The notes beneath the pieces are model-generated. The model had not been told where the DNA came from. It saw nothing but the letters and a program-made list of their open reading frames with translations, and made no database searches. DNA of 64,000 nucleotides from Zhengitettix transpicula. Its lineage: Eukaryota; Arthropoda; Insecta; Orthoptera; Tetrigidae. Location of the stretch: assembly GCA_037074705.1 (NCBI GenBank), contig CM073591.1, forward strand, positions 92,291,532 to 92,355,531. The letters are read 5' to 3'. Position numbers and translations under genes: made by a program. The first letter of the stretch is position 1; the number at the start of each line of letters is the position of its first letter. Positions 43,586 through 55,789 of this stretch are shown piece after piece.

Positions 43586-45190
43586 AAAAATTATCTTAAT
43601 ATTGAAAATAATTTATTTGTAGCAATATTAATAGTAACACAAGCGTACAGGCGTGCAGAGAGCGATTGACTGGTTGAATTAGGTTTCCGACTGTGACCAT
43701 GTGGACGCGCATGTAACTTTTTGTAAAACAATGTTATACAACTTCCTTTATTCTTTACCGACACCTACCTGGAAACATAACATGCTATATGAGGACTTTG
43801 TTATATAATTCAATTTCCTGAGATTTTGTAACATGTTATATAACACAATATAACATCAAGTGTCGTCACACCTTTAAAAATGCTGATGATGTTCTGAATT
43901 ATCAGATATTTTGTTGTAATTGTAAAATATTTAGTATACTTAAAATATATTGTGGGAAATGGAGAAGAAAAAAGGGGGCCTTCGACTTCGCATTGTAAAG
44001 CAAGATTGAACTACGAAATAGGTTTCCCAAGTTACTGAATTAACTATTTTAAAGGCCGTTATGACGTGTTATGTTAATATAAAGCAGAATCTAAAAAGCC
44101 AGCAAAAAGAACAGACCCGCCGTTAGCAGCTTCAGCGCCCGCGAGTAAAACAATACCGACCCCTTCCCAGATCACTTTTAGTGATAGGGCTGACAGAAAT
44201 TTTGCTTACTTATGCGGGTGTATAAAAAACGTTTTATCGCCAAACCATTTATTGTCTTTTCTATGTTTATAAAGTAGAATTTTCAAACATCAACGATTTA
44301 AAATTTACCAACTTACTTAAAAATGAATGGAAACATTCTAATTAATAAGGTACAACTCAGAATAGTAATCCCTACTGCCTACTATTTTGCTAAAAGAAAT
44401 ATAATTTCAATTTGTACATTTTAATAACTTTATGAATGAGAGTTACTTTTTATTTTAAGGCTTAAAAATGAATCATGGATGATTTCCATTCAAAAGTACT
44501 TTCAGGAAGATCAATTCTAAGATTATATTCAAGATAAAAATTTAATTATGCTATTAATTATTTTAAAAAAATATTGGACATTTGGTTTTCGATAAATTAA
44601 TATTTAAAATGCGAGTGAAAGTGAGCCTTGGTGAAACAATAAGACACGTACATTTGAATTAAAGAGCACGAAGACAATGTGTGACTCAGATAACCTTCGA
44701 AATGGAAATTAGCACATCATGCATGGGAATTTAATCATAAATTCAGTATAGATGATTTACAACCAAATTTATTTAAAAGACAAATTAAAGACGCCAAGCA
44801 GCAAAGCTGGTATTAACGTTCTGGACCTTTGTAAATCTCCGATTCGTTCCGACAGAAACTGAAACGCCCAGCAACTGAGGAACAAAGCCTGACACTCACC
44901 TCCGAACCCCATAAATTTAACAGCAAGTCCCAAACTCCTCCGTCAGCCACGATAGCAGACTGTGGAATAAGCTGCATAAATATATTTCCTTGCGTCAATG
45001 TTTTTCGAATAGTTTTAACATTACCAAGTTGCCGCAGTAAACGATCGTGTTAAACTGAGCTCCGGCCTACATCCACTACAACATAAGCGTAGCGGACGAG
45101 TGCGAACAATACAAACGATGAAAATGAGTTGGATGACGAGATTGCTGTGTTGAACTAACCCCCCCCCCCCCCTCAGAAAGTTCCACCCGG
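43586..45190. other. Intergenic, no gene recognised
   Basis: AT-rich with a slightly GC-richer stretch at 44810-45190, which includes a run of 12 C at about 45161-45172. Short frames on either strand there have no known counterpart. Confidence 0.4.
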
Positions 45191-45194
45191 ATGC

Positions 45195-47720
45195 GTTGCA
45201 CGCCCGCTCCCAGAAGTCCGGTCTGAGAGAATGGTTCAGGAATCGAAGTTCAAATAAGGGAATAGATGTGTTTTCGAAGGGGATTTGGATTGGATCTTCT
45301 CTTTTCAGCGAGGAGAGTTCAGTTATGCGTTTCATGGAGAAAAACATTGCTTTGATTTTTGAAATGCAGAATTTAAAATATGTCTTGTGCCCAGGAGTGC
45401 AGTTGATCGAGGGGAATTTGCGAGTTCGTCATTGCACCTGTTACGTCAGTTCGTTTGTTCAGGATTGTGAGGTCATCAGCGTATTTAAGAATTTTGATGA
45501 GAAGAATTGAAATATAATACGTTTTTAGTTGAAGTGTAGTAAGTTTTCATGGATTCCAGCATGCCGTAATATCCATGGCGAGGATGCGTTGGTTATTGTT
45601 GAGACCATCACGGGTAGTTTTATCGAGGCTTATTAGGTGTGCCGCGTCAGAATGGCATTTACGGAAACCAAATTGTCTGCGTTTTAGGATTTGGTTGTTT
45701 TTAGTCTGGTATTTATAATTTATTTTCTAAGATTTTGCATATCTTTCAGGTGAGGGATAAAAGTATGTAGTTTGTGATTTGTTCTTTCCGGGTTTGGGAT
45801 GACTATAGCTTCTTTGCAGATGTCGGGGAACGTATGTGTTGAGTAATAAGTATTTCTATTCCTTATGGGGGAGGTTTTTGATAACAGCATTTGGTATGTT
45901 GTCGTGACCTGAATCAGTCTATTGATATGGTCATGATTTGAAGTAGTTCCTGCAGCGTGTTGGGATCTTTAGGTGGAATTAATCTTCGTGTTTTGAATTG
46001 ATAACTTGGGTTATGGGTTGTGCTTCTTGCATCATTTTCTATTTCATGAGGGTTTCGCTGTATTTCGCGGTGCCTGAGTTGGATACAAAAGAGTCCGTGA
46101 GGATGTTAGATATTTCTTTAGCGTTAGTGGTGAGTTCATTGTTCTACTTTTGGATAAATTTAATTTGGTTTAATTGAACTTGCTTTGGATGAATTTAATA
46201 GTGTTCGAAAACTCTTTGCAGTCGACGTGGTGGATCAAGCCCAATATTTTGTTGACTTATGTAGTCTGCTGCGATCTTTTATGGTATTTCTGAATTACGT
46301 CCTTGCTTTCGAGTAGAGTAGTTTATTGTCCGTAGTTGGGTTTTTTTTTGAATCTGTTAAACGCAAGTTTGTAGGCAGAGTGGACACTGGTGCATTCGTG
46401 GTTCCACCATTCCACTCTCCTTTCCTTTTAACGGAGTGGTTAGCTTCTTTGGTGATGATGCTAATTAGTTTGGACGCAATGATATCTTATTTTCTTGAAA
46501 GGTATCTGCCGTATTAAGGTGGTAGTAGATTTTGTCTTTGGTATGTTTCCCAGTTAACTGAATTTAGGTTCCGTCGAGATGTGGGAGGGAGGTGAATGAG
46601 GGAGTGGTATGTATTTCGGTAAGTAGAAGAAAATAATCATTGTCTTGTGGGTTTTATATGGCCATTCAGTTATATTTATCTCCGAGAAATTGGAGCATCA
46701 GAGTTAGGTCGATGTAGCTTTGTTGTTTATTGTTGATGTGGGTCGGTTACCCATTGTTAAGAATGATATTGTTCTTGTCGTTGATTACTTCTTCGATTTT
46801 AAGACCCCGTGCGGTGTTACGGCAGATAAAATCACTGATGATGGTAAACGGTTTGGTGAGCTTGTCTATATTAATAGTTTCTTGGGAGTTAATTTTACAA
46901 CTGTTAGAGGGGCGAGGATTTGGATTGATATGGCTTCCAGTTAGGTTTGTAGTGGGATTTATTTTGAGGGACTGCGAGTTTTTGCTATGTTGGCACCCAT
47001 CCGCTTTCATGAAGGGGGTTTGGGCGGTTTCTAAAGAAGCAATGGTATTTGTTGATTTGTTTGGTGGTGTTCTTTTTAAAGTTAGTCCCCTGGATGCAGA
47101 TGATACTGGGTTGATACGTGTGTTTCAGCAGTTGGAGGCTTTGAAACTTTGGGGAGAACTGTTAACGTTCCATTGGAGGATGTTCATGCAAGTTGAGTAA
47201 TTGATGAGTGGTTACCGGAAATTACTGAATCTGATAAGTCGTTGCTTAGGTGTAATTCTATCTTTAGTAGCTCTGTCTGTTATGAGGGAAGTGAATATTT
47301 GTAACTGTGGTCAGCACTGATTCCCGGATGTTCGATAGTCCTTTGCAACCATGAATTGGTTGTTACATCTAAACGAATTAGTTAGAAATCTTGATAGTTG
47401 TTGAAAATTATGTGGTAAATCGTTGCTGTTGTACGCCTGATGGATTCGAGGGCCTCTTCAGTGGTTTTTAGGGTATCTCTAGTAGATTTTTAAGAAAGAC
47501 TTCGTTCTTTTACATCTTCGTTGGGAATTGGGGAGTAATTAGGCTTCGCAGGGGTAAGGAGGTTGGGGAGACTCGTTTTTTGGGGGATGTGTTGATTTGT
47601 GGCGTTTCTGACATTCTAACATCGTAGTGAGGTTTGGTCGATAGGTTTACATTGGTGGTTCTTGTTTTTTGGAGCAGGAGTGGGTGGAGGATTGAGCTTG
47701 AAGAACTTCAACGAGATTTA
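45195..47720 (-). pseudogene. Decayed LINE (jockey-like) with endonuclease and reverse transcriptase
   Basis: Reading the - strand from high to low coordinates gives a LINE polyprotein with many stops and shifts. 47010-46747 resembles the C-terminal endonuclease region (KPFTIISDFICRNTARGLK, ending LNNG then PTH). About 46430-46330 has EWWNHECTSVHSAYKLAFNR, the W-W-x3-C linker seen after the endonuclease. About 45675-45647 gives QFGFRKCHSD (reverse transcriptase motif), 45576-45556 gives MDITACW in place of LDISKAFD, and 45483-45472 encodes YADD, the polymerase catalytic box. No intact frame longer than about 150 codons remains, and the longest + strand frame (46730-47200) is a shadow of it. 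Confidence 0.8.
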
Positions 47721-47830
47721 AATAGCAGTATATTAAATATTTGTGGTATTCTTAATTATCTATAAATATGTTCATTGTTTTGTATTCCTCTGATGGCATA
47801 TAAAATGACGTAAAGCATTAAATAATAGAC

Positions 47831-48314
47831 CAGGGGTCGCCAAACGGTAGCTCGCGAAAGGATATTAGACAATAGAGAGAATAAGGAATTCCCGTTCTGT
47901 ACAGTTCTCATATTTGATGACTTTATTTTTGTCTGTATCAAGGAGTTTATTAAACCACTTGGCGACAATGCGACATGTGTATTGTTTACTACTTTGGAAT
48001 TATTATGGGTACGTATAACCTAGAAATAATTAATGTTTAATATATGTGGCTCAAAATCGCGCAAAGAGCATTTGGCTAGAAATAAAGTTTCAACAGCGAA
48101 GATGGAGTTCGAGCAGCAGAACATTTTCACGAATTGTTTACTGTATTGATTAACTTATTTAAGAATAGAAGAGACCCTTACCTTGAACTTGAAGATCTTG
48201 ATCGGCTCCAGGTTTTTTTAATTTTGCAAATGACAAGGGAGAAAAATAAGTTTGTGAAAATATCAGACATACATTCATTTTCAGCTCCCTGGGTGCCGAG
48301 TTTGGCGATCCCTG
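47831..48314. mobile_element. hAT-like MITE
   Basis: Inverted ends CAGGGGTCGCCAAAC (47831-47845) and GTTTGGCGATCCCTG (48300-48314) agree at 14 of 15 positions and have the CAGGGGTCxxCAAAC form of hAT elements. The 8-bp duplication expected for hAT is not recognisable (TAATAGAC against TCATAAAT), so the insertion is old. The interior of 450 bp has short frames at 47756-47968 (-) and 48134-48370 (+), but no dimerisation or DDE region that I can name. Confidence 0.65.
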
Positions 48315-48539
48315 TCATAAATGATTACCACTGTAATTCACCTTCTTCAACAAAACGCCGGAGAGTCTGATAGAGAGGGGAGGCTCATTCTGTATAGACG
48401 TGCTTGTTCATTCTCGTAGTAATTTTGTTTTTAAAATGAATAATACTATTGATAAGGACAAATTCATTTCCTTAATTCAATTACATCCCGCCTTATGGGA
48501 TAATTTTTTTATCACTATTATCCTATAAACTGTCGCGCG

Positions 48540-49200
48540 TATCTATATATATATTATGGTAAATAGTAGCGTACACATGCTGTCGCACGACACGGAGTAC
48601 ATAGTCTCTTATGGAGCTGTACACAGCACAATATTCGGTCACGCGTCTTACCTGAAACTACACCTCTCTCGCCTTGTATCATCACATTCACATCAATTTG
48701 TTTAACGACGAAATGGGAAAGAGACCAGCTATTTGTGTGGACTTTTAATTTCTAATATCTAAATCGTTCTAAGTTTAATTATAATATATAAAATTATCAA
48801 GTTAATGAATCATAAATAAAAAAATTACATGAATTTTAATTTCATATAAACGACGTTTCTACCACCATATGTGGTTCTCTTCTGGTATATACGGATATTA
48901 AACTGACATCGATGTTGCAGACAAAGTTAATCCTATTTACAAACAATTCTCCATATTAATAAATTTTGCCATTTTTCCAATAGTAATTCACGTGTTTCAA
49001 CCCTGGCAGCACTGTCTATATTTGTTTCCACCGTATACATACGAGGACAGAAAATATTGTTATATTCTTCTCCTCAACAACACGTTACATTATTCGAGTG
49101 TGCGTTTTCTGTAGCTAAAACTCTCTCGCCATGTATAATCACATTCAAACGATTTGTTTATCTATGAAATACAAAAAAGGCCAGTAGCGTGTACTACAGG
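48540..49200. repeat. Diverged direct repeat pair
   Basis: 48655-48730 (CTACACCTCTCTCGCCTTGT, ATCACATTCACATCAATTTG, AACGACGAAATGGGAAAGAG) resembles 49115-49185 (AAAACTCTCTCGCCATGTAT, ATCACATTCAAACGATTTG, ATCTATGAAATACAAAAAAG) in the same orientation. Both are preceded by a variable GC-poor stretch. Possibly two copies of a short unclassified repeat. Confidence 0.5.
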
Positions 49201-50162
49201 AACAGAGATTTGAGGAAGACTTCCTGAGAAGAGGTGGTCGAAACTGGTAACCAACATTCTAAAATAGTTAAATATTTTCGTGTCACAATCCCGCAATTTT
49301 GGTTTCTGTGTTACGCATATACCTTGAGATAACTTGTCTCTTAAAACAGGATGAACCCAGTACTGTCTCTGTCTTTTTTTTCCGCCGTTTGCAACGACGT
49401 TAGAGAATCTAGAGACCTCTAATTTCTTCTAATTCCATGGCTGAAATAAAGTGAGGTGTTTTCACGTCTGGAAATCCAGCATCCGGCTATCAGCAATGTC
49501 CATGTGTACGCTGTTGTGGCTGGATGTAGCGCGGTGTACGGGGTCTTAGAACTATTTGTGTAAGCAATTTTAATTACGAAAAGCAATGCGACGGCGAGAG
49601 CATCTAAAAACAAGACCTGGAGAAGAGAGCAGTCACTCAGCCACAGATAATGGATTGTACTGCATTACAGACAGCAATTTAAATGCATATAACGTTACCC
49701 ACTTTTATCTGAGTGAACTTTAGTTGGTTGCTGCACTGTATGGTAATGACTAACTTTGTTCGAATTAAGCAGCCGGTAAACCAATTTTATAAGGGACGGT
49801 GTAGGGTTATATGTCTAATAATTTTTTTTTTAAAAAAAATATTTTTCCCATTGCAGAGAGAGAAACAGTATGGGGCGCGAAATCTTCAGTTGTCTACGGT
49901 CGCTGGAAATCCTAGTTACGCCATTGACCATATGAGCTGAGGATTGATGATTTTTGCTATTTCATTAATGCATTCATTAATGGATCATTTTAGCTTAGAA
50001 GCAAAATTGTAATAGAAGTTACAGGGTTTACGAAACAATAACCCAATTACGATTATCATTTTTATATTTAAAAAAATTAAGCTGTCGAACTAGACATATA
50101 TTTTTAAAAACCTGTCTTACTATGATGTTTTGATCTGTATAAATATTCTTTATTTATTTTAA
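49201..50162. other. Intergenic, no gene recognised
   Basis: Mixed-composition DNA. The frames 49419-49613 (-) and 49713-49940 (+) have no recognisable domain and no splice context. Confidence 0.35.
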
Positions 50163-50755
50163 ACTAGCTAGGTGCCCGGCGATGCTCGTGTACTTATTTA
50201 TATAAACTCGAAAAAGTATTTAATTGAATACATAAATATATTCCTTGAGTATTTCAGGATATAATCGTCACTCAGTCTTCATACAGACTGATGAAATTGT
50301 TAGCTAGACTCACAACTAATACAGCGCGAAAAATTAACTTACATTTTCCCCAAGGATGGTAAAGTAATTCGTATTCTTCTTTATTATCATTCGATGGAAT
50401 ATTGCTGTATAAAATTATACTTTTTATTTAAATAAAATATTTCTGCTTTAGTTCATTCCTAATAAAGGAGATATTTCCTTTGTTCGTTGCGTAGTAACGT
50501 CTTTCTCTCGCGTGACGTCATTGTCTCTTGGCGCGCAGTAATTTAATATTTAATGATCACGGTTTTTAATTATAATTCTTTCCACATGTATGCTAGGCGT
50601 TTCTCACCCTCACAGTACCGGTTCTCGATTTTGGCAGAATACGTATACCAATTTTTGTTGCATTCTGTCCACGCGATAAAATTTGTATAAAGAACAACGT
50701 AAATACATACATACATACATACAAATATACATCCTTTTTTATTATATAGAAGATA
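50163..50755 (+). repeat. Short copy of the head/tail repeat
   Basis: Head ACTAGCTAGGTGCCCGGCGA and tail AATACATACATACATACATA, then CATCCTTTTTTATTATATAGAAGATAG. Same ends as the 18197 copy but without the tandem expansion, which helps define the element's basic length at about 590 bp. Confidence 0.75.
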
Positions 50756-51164
50756 GAAGATTGAATAATTTATTTTGTTTTTCTGCAAATTGTCAGCTCT
50801 TTATACTGAAATATTAGTCATATATTTTATTTTCACGTCTGTTTTTAATAATGATTATCCTTAACGGCTATTAACAGACGATTTTTATAATTTAAAATAA
50901 TTATTAATCATAAAATCTTTAATTAACAACACAAAAACGTTTCTGTACATATTTGTAAAATCTTCAGGCTGTGTGAGTGGAAGAAAGGTTTGTTTTGATG
51001 TTTTCAACGTTTGTTCAGTCTGATTTTATTTTCATGTTGAAGATCGTTAAATATATCTTCTTGGTCACACTGTAATTAATCTCTAATTTAAATATTGATA
51101 CATTATGTGACATATGTAGTATACTATGACTGCTGATATCGTCTTCTAATGTAACAATTTATAT

Positions 51165-51525
51165 GTTTAATAAATTTTTCACGGTTACGCACCAGTCTCA
51201 GATTTCTCGATGGTGACGTTTCTGCCGTTGCCTCCACACTATGGCGCTGCGTGACGTGTGCGAGGTATATATAGTGTCGGACATGCTGCGACCTGACTGG
51301 CCGCTGAGGATCGCCTGACCTCAGCGTCAAGGACACGTGTTTTTCCATGTCGCGTAGTAAATGTCAGGCGATCCTCAACGGCCAATCAGGTCGCAGCATG
51401 TCCGACCTCTATAAATACCCCACGCACACGTCACGCAGCGCCACACAGACTGAAGACAGCCGTAGAGAATGGTCAACATAGAGAAATCTGAACCTGGTAT
51501 GTAACCGTGAAAAATTAGTTAATAA
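51165..51525. repeat. Long foldback with promoter-like arms
   Basis: Two arms of about 150 bases, 51174-51320 and 51360-51517, are inverted copies, about 85 percent identical by eye. The right arm contains, in order, CCAAT (51382), TATAAATA (51411), GTCACGCAGCGCCAC, CTGAAGA (about 51450) and GAGAAATCTGA, and ends CGTGAAAAATT. The left arm has the mirror set with TATATATA. Tip loop around GACACGTGTTTTTCCATGTC. An ACACCGGGAAA word follows at 51531, as after the foldback at 32166. Confidence 0.8.
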
Positions 51526-51587
51526 TTTACACCGGGAAAGCTGTCTTTCTTTTTTAAATAATTTCCGTTGTGAGAGTCTGTCCGTTA

Positions 51588-52144
51588 TTTAAGAAGTTAA
51601 ATTTATCAGTTATTTTATTTAAGATGCATATCTTTAAAATGAGAACATGAAATGCACGTGAATATTGGGAACTGGACGAAAATTGCATTAGACACCTACT
51701 TTTTTCTTCATATTATGGAAAGCCATTTAATTGTGTTTATGGGACTTTATATGAAAACTTATGGAACGAATAAATGATTGACTATAATTTTACATTTGTA
51801 ATTATTGTAAGTATTGTATTATTGATTTTTAAATAAATAATTACGGAATACGAAGAAGATGAATATGGGAACGCCAAAATCATTCCGCTTAAAAAAAATT
51901 ATTTGCAGAAAATAAATAAAATTCAACAAATAGTTTTTCATTTAAATAAAAATTAATTATTTAATTTCGAAAATTACTAAATTAAGTACCACATTATTAT
52001 TAATTTAATTTAGTGAATTTTCAAACAATGCAACCTGGCCGATTACACATTTAGGGATAGTGGTCGAGTTGCGTTACATAAAAATAACGAAAAAATCTGG
52101 GGGTTATGGATAAATGACATCTCAGGCAACGCCGGGCACTCAGA
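51588..52144 (-). repeat. Head-containing repeat copy, inverted
   Basis: Same orientation and content as 27178-27736, ending GGCAACGCCGGGCACTCAG. The two copies differ by small indels and substitutions. Confidence 0.8.
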
Positions 52145-52323
52145 TACAATTGAACAATTTGAAAGAATAATTATACATTTCAAAAATGGGTTTCTTACAT
52201 TTACATTTTACAATTCGCATTTGTTAATCATTTATCATAATAATTGTATAGATAATTATATTAACTTATATTAACTTGCGACTGTTGCAGATTCCACTGT
52301 TCTGTAGTCATAGTTTTTTTTAT

Positions 52324-53434
52324 TAGGAGGAGGCGTCTGTTTCTGAATATGCATCACTCCTGTAACGCGTGTATTTTTGCTTTGTCTCGGAAGTGTTGTT
52401 TGCTGTGGTTTGGAGAATTCAAAATCGTGCACGTGCGTGGGGGTGGAGGAGATAAATATTTCCATCCAAGTAATTTTCGTGTCCTGTCTCGATTATTGGC
52501 CTCAACATGACAGAATAGTTGGCCATTGTTGACTACGGATCTGCAGCTGCGTGCTATAAATCTTGTAACAATGGAAGAAACAGTCAACTGGCATTTCGAC
52601 GAAGTTTTCTTATAATGAAAAAAGTAAAAGAATGGGAGGACATAATGGAGGGAACGGAGATAAGCTTCTGAAACTGGACAGTTGTTCTGCGCTCACCGCA
52701 GCTGGTGGATGTGATTATGAGAGGCTCCGTAAAGTTGTTGTCTCTGATATAGTCCAAGGCAGAATCGTCGTGAGAATGGGGCACAATTTGTTAGTGAAGA
52801 GTTCACAGAATAGCACCACACAATTTAGTACGACAGCTTGCCAGCAATCAATCCTGCAGGCCGACGCCTTAGCCAGTGGTCCCGACTAAAGTCATCGATG
52901 CAGTTAACCCGTTCTGCCGGCTGTGAGATACGGAGACGCCAGTACGTCGGTACGAGAGCTACAGCGAGCAACAGAACACCGAATAGCAGTACGTATTTGG
53001 TACGGGCAGCAGATCTCTTCTATGTAAAAACCACAGGTGCCTGAGATAAGAGTTTTTCATGCTTAACTGTAATAAACTTATATAAAATTTCTTTAATGGT
53101 CAAATATTTTTTTGATTTAACGTAAAAACCCAGCCCACAAAAATAATTCTTTACGCTCCCTTGTTTCTTGACTAAATTTATGAGCCTTTTTATTCTACTT
53201 TTTGCCGTTTTATCATTTAAGTGTGGGTACAAAGATTCCAATATGTTTATGATGTAGAGGATATTTTGTAATCTGCAATAGTGGTCCTTGGGTTTCTTTG
53301 AGTCCATAACATTTAGTATAAGAGTCTTTAACTGTTTCAAAGGGATAGGTGGAGAACTGTTTTCTTCTTCATTTAATATTTTTAGCGGACCTAATGATTG
53401 ACTAAGCGCCTTATATTTATGATCCTGTATGATT
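52324..53434 (-). pseudogene. Unidentified coding exon interrupted by an LTR near its stop
   Basis: Read from 53434 downward, the - strand is open without a break to the LTR border at 53160. It has host-like composition: segments KILNEEENSSPPIPLKQLKT, VMDSKKPKDHYCRLQNILYI, NILESLYPHLNDKTAKSRIK. A possible acceptor (CATACAG) lies just before GAT at 53426-53424. If the LTR (52361-53155) and one copy of its CTCC duplication are taken out, the frame continues from KKQGS through about nine more residues to a TAA, followed at once by AATAAA. So an older gene or retrocopy ended here and the LTR landed about ten codons before its stop. I do not recognise the protein. A frame open upstream (53603-53391) is offset by one base, so either a splice or a frameshift lies between. 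Confidence 0.45.
52361..53155 (+). mobile_element. Solo LTR (family a), third copy
   Basis: TGTAACGCGTGTATTTTTGC to AATAATTCTTTACG (last A mutated to G), flanked by CTCC on both sides: a 4-bp target duplication that is not ATAT. Internal blocks match 23175-23981 and 31505-32440. It fills the C-terminal region of the - strand frame described at 52324-53434. Confidence 0.85.
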
Positions 53435-53603
53435 TGTTTGGTTTACTTGGGTGGATTAGTGCTTGTCTTCTATTCAGGATTACTGTCGTCTTTCTTATCA
53501 GTTTGGCTTGTCGAGCTCGTAGATGCAGTTCTTTTTTGTTTGTTAGTTGTGAATTATCCAATTCCGGTTTTGGGGGGTTTATTGTTATTAATTGCGGTTG
53601 CAA
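53391..53603 (-). other. Open frame upstream of the interrupted exon
   Basis: About 70 codons, basic and proline/asparagine-rich (ITINPPKPELDNSQLTNKKE, RARQAKLIRKTTVILNRRQA). It precedes, one base out of frame, the frame that runs to 52324. Could be the same degraded gene. No known domain. Confidence 0.3.
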
Positions 53604-53769
53604 CTATTACAGAATGTCAAAAAGTTCATTTGTGGAGATAGCCTTCTTCTAGAAAACTACAATCACGTCACAGCAAACTTGGGTACATTCTTCTTCTTTT
53701 TTATTTGTTCATTTACAGTCGCATCAACATCTGAGGTTATTAGCGACTCATTAGGTACTCAGTTGCATT

Positions 53770-53890
53770 GTATCTTTGACGGGGGACTAATTGACTAGAG
53801 TTTCTCAGTATGGAAACAAGGACACAAACATCCACGCACTCGCCCGTATTCGAACCCGGGAACTCTGTGATGCGAGGCCGTAATTCTATT
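53770..53890 (-). repeat. tRNA-derived SINE fragment
   Basis: On the - strand GGCCTCGCATCACAGAG is followed by CCCGGGTTCGAATACGGGCG, a T-arm-like hairpin with a B-box match, then GTGCGTGGATGTTTGTGTCC. This order is typical of insect tRNA-derived SINEs. The A-box half is missing, so it is 5'-truncated and not a tRNA gene. Confidence 0.6.
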
Positions 53891-53929
53891 TTGGTATCTG
53901 TCTTTATATAGTTCCTGGATGGTATCCGC

Positions 53930-54360
53930 TTATTCAGGACGCCTCTCCACTCACAAAATCATTCGTTCCGCTAAGACCTCCATTGTTCAAAGAGACACAT
54001 GTCTCAATATTGAAATCCCGTCCGTTCAAACCCACCCGTTACCACGGACAGGACCACGTCCATTGTGGGTGCAGTACGGACCAATTTTTGTCACGTCCGG
54101 GAGATTGCTCCGTTCAATCACACATACGCGCTCATGTGACAGTCAATTGCATTCCCATGCCTCCACCACGTCCGTTAAAAACCCCGTCCGTGAAATCACG
54201 CTCGTGTCACATTTCCTTTCACACTAACCGTTTTTCTCCCAGATTCCCACGGACGGCCAAAAACCCGGACCGGAAGTACGTTAAAATTCTTCCGGAGAAA
54301 ACCCGAAAGGCAACAGCTGATGCTCTCAGTTGGTGGTTGACGGATTGGCTGATATAGTAA
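53930..54360. other. GTCCGT-rich stretch, unclassified
   Basis: Less AT-rich region with about ten scattered GTCCGT, ACGGAC or GTCCGG words in both orientations. It is open in two + strand frames, but the peptide resembles nothing. Probably part of a GC-richer transposon. Confidence 0.3.
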
Positions 54361-54390
54361 ATCGTAAACCAATTCTTGCTAATTTTAGGA

Positions 54391-54548
54391 ATTAACATTA
54401 ATAATAGTAAATACGACCTTCATACAAACAAACTATAAATAGAGAAACAATAACTAATAAAATTTGTATTTTAAAGTGACAGACTTTTCAACGCCAATTT
54501 AAAGTTTGTCTGTATGAAGGTCGTATTTAGTATTATTATTGTTAACAG
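54391..54548. repeat. Foldback MITE
   Basis: Left arm TAGTAAATACGACCTTCATA then CAAACAAACT; right arm AGTTTGTCTGTATGAAGGTC then GTATTTAGTATTATT. Arms about 35-40 bases, spacer about 70. No coding content. Confidence 0.85.
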
Positions 54549-55057
54549 ACGATAATATCTACGTTTTATTTAGGAATTAACCACAATGTTTTTAATGTCA
54601 TCAAATTGTCATGAAAAAATAATTCTTCATTTTGAAAATCTTTAATTTAGAATTTGAGGAGCTTTCTGAAACTTGCCATATTCATCTATACAAGGAAAAC
54701 ATTCACAACACATGTTTATCTATAGACTGCAGTTGTTAAATAATTCAAACAAAACACCAGTCCTGCAGATAATCTTTATTTAAAAAGTAGCTATCGACAA
54801 TTAGTCACCATCAGCTGAAATTAAAAAATATAAAATTAATCATAAAGTCAAGAAGAAACCATTTACATTTTAAAAACGATCCTACATATAAATTTTTTAT
54901 ACATAAAATTATATTTTTAATTCTCTTTAAAGCAAACCATTATTTTTTAATTTTAAAAGGTGGAATTACCTTCTCATTAAATTTGACTACAAAACATTGC
55001 GGTTAATTACTAAAATAAAGAATTTATCAATTATCAGTCTTTTAATATAAATTTATA

Positions 55058-55252
55058 TGAATAAGAAAGATAGCCAATTCAGACAAAAAGGGGGTAATAT
55101 AAATACCACACAAGTGTTGTCAACTGACTAGTGCCAGTTGTGTTTCTCTAGCCTCTTCTTAGCACCTGACGAAAGGAACAAGGATCCCAGAAACTTTGTG
55201 TGGTATTTATATTACCCCCTTTTTGTCTGAATTGGCTATCTTCCTTATTCAT
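55058..55252. repeat. Complete family B snapback element
   Basis: The left arm (AAGAAAGATAGCCAATTCAG, ACAAAAAGGGGGTAATATAA, ATACCACACAA) is inverted as the right arm (TTTGTGTGGTATTTATATTA, CCCCCTTTTTGTCTGAATTG, GCTATCTT), with hardly any mismatch. The loop holds CTGACGA, AAGGAACAAGGATCCC and AGAAAC, a variant of the CTGAAGA...GAAA hairpin. Confidence 0.9.
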
Positions 55253-55789
55253 TATTTTCAATCAGGCATAATTTTTTTCATTTTAATAAATTTTTTATTC
55301 TTGAAGAAAAAACACTAATTATTGAATTATGTTTATATAATGGTCGCCGAAACAGGCGACGACAATGCCATTCCAATCAACGAAAGGACATATTTAATGC
55401 ATTACTTGAGGATTTTGCAAAGATGAAAATATATTTTTCAATTATTTTCGAATCTCCATTGCCTCATTTGACGTATTACACAAAAAATTCACTTAGGAAT
55501 TATTTACAAACCGAGATGCAGGACATAGCATTAAGGTGAATAAAAATATATGCTATGTTTACGGTGGATAAAAAATAAACTCGGTCCCACCACAGCTCAC
55601 GCAAGAACGTCATTGTCGTTTCCCCGCAATGGAACTCAGGGTGACACTCGCAACCGGACAGTGTGAAAGGGACGATAAGGTTTAACAGTCGACTAAAAGA
55701 ATGTCGCCGCCCTCAGCTGTAATTCGAATTGATTTTGTATTTGGAGACTACAAACGGTTTATCAATTGGAACAGTCTGTGAGGGCAATT

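Noticed and set aside
46730..47200. A 156-codon + strand frame, hydrophobic and at first sight membrane-like.
   Set aside because: It is the complement of a LINE endonuclease region read on the - strand; the hydrophobicity comes from the complement of charged codons.
51471..51504. ATG followed by eight codons and a GTATGT donor, downstream of a TATA box, as a first exon.
   Set aside because: It lies inside a foldback arm; the other arm has ACG in place of ATG, and no following exon was found.
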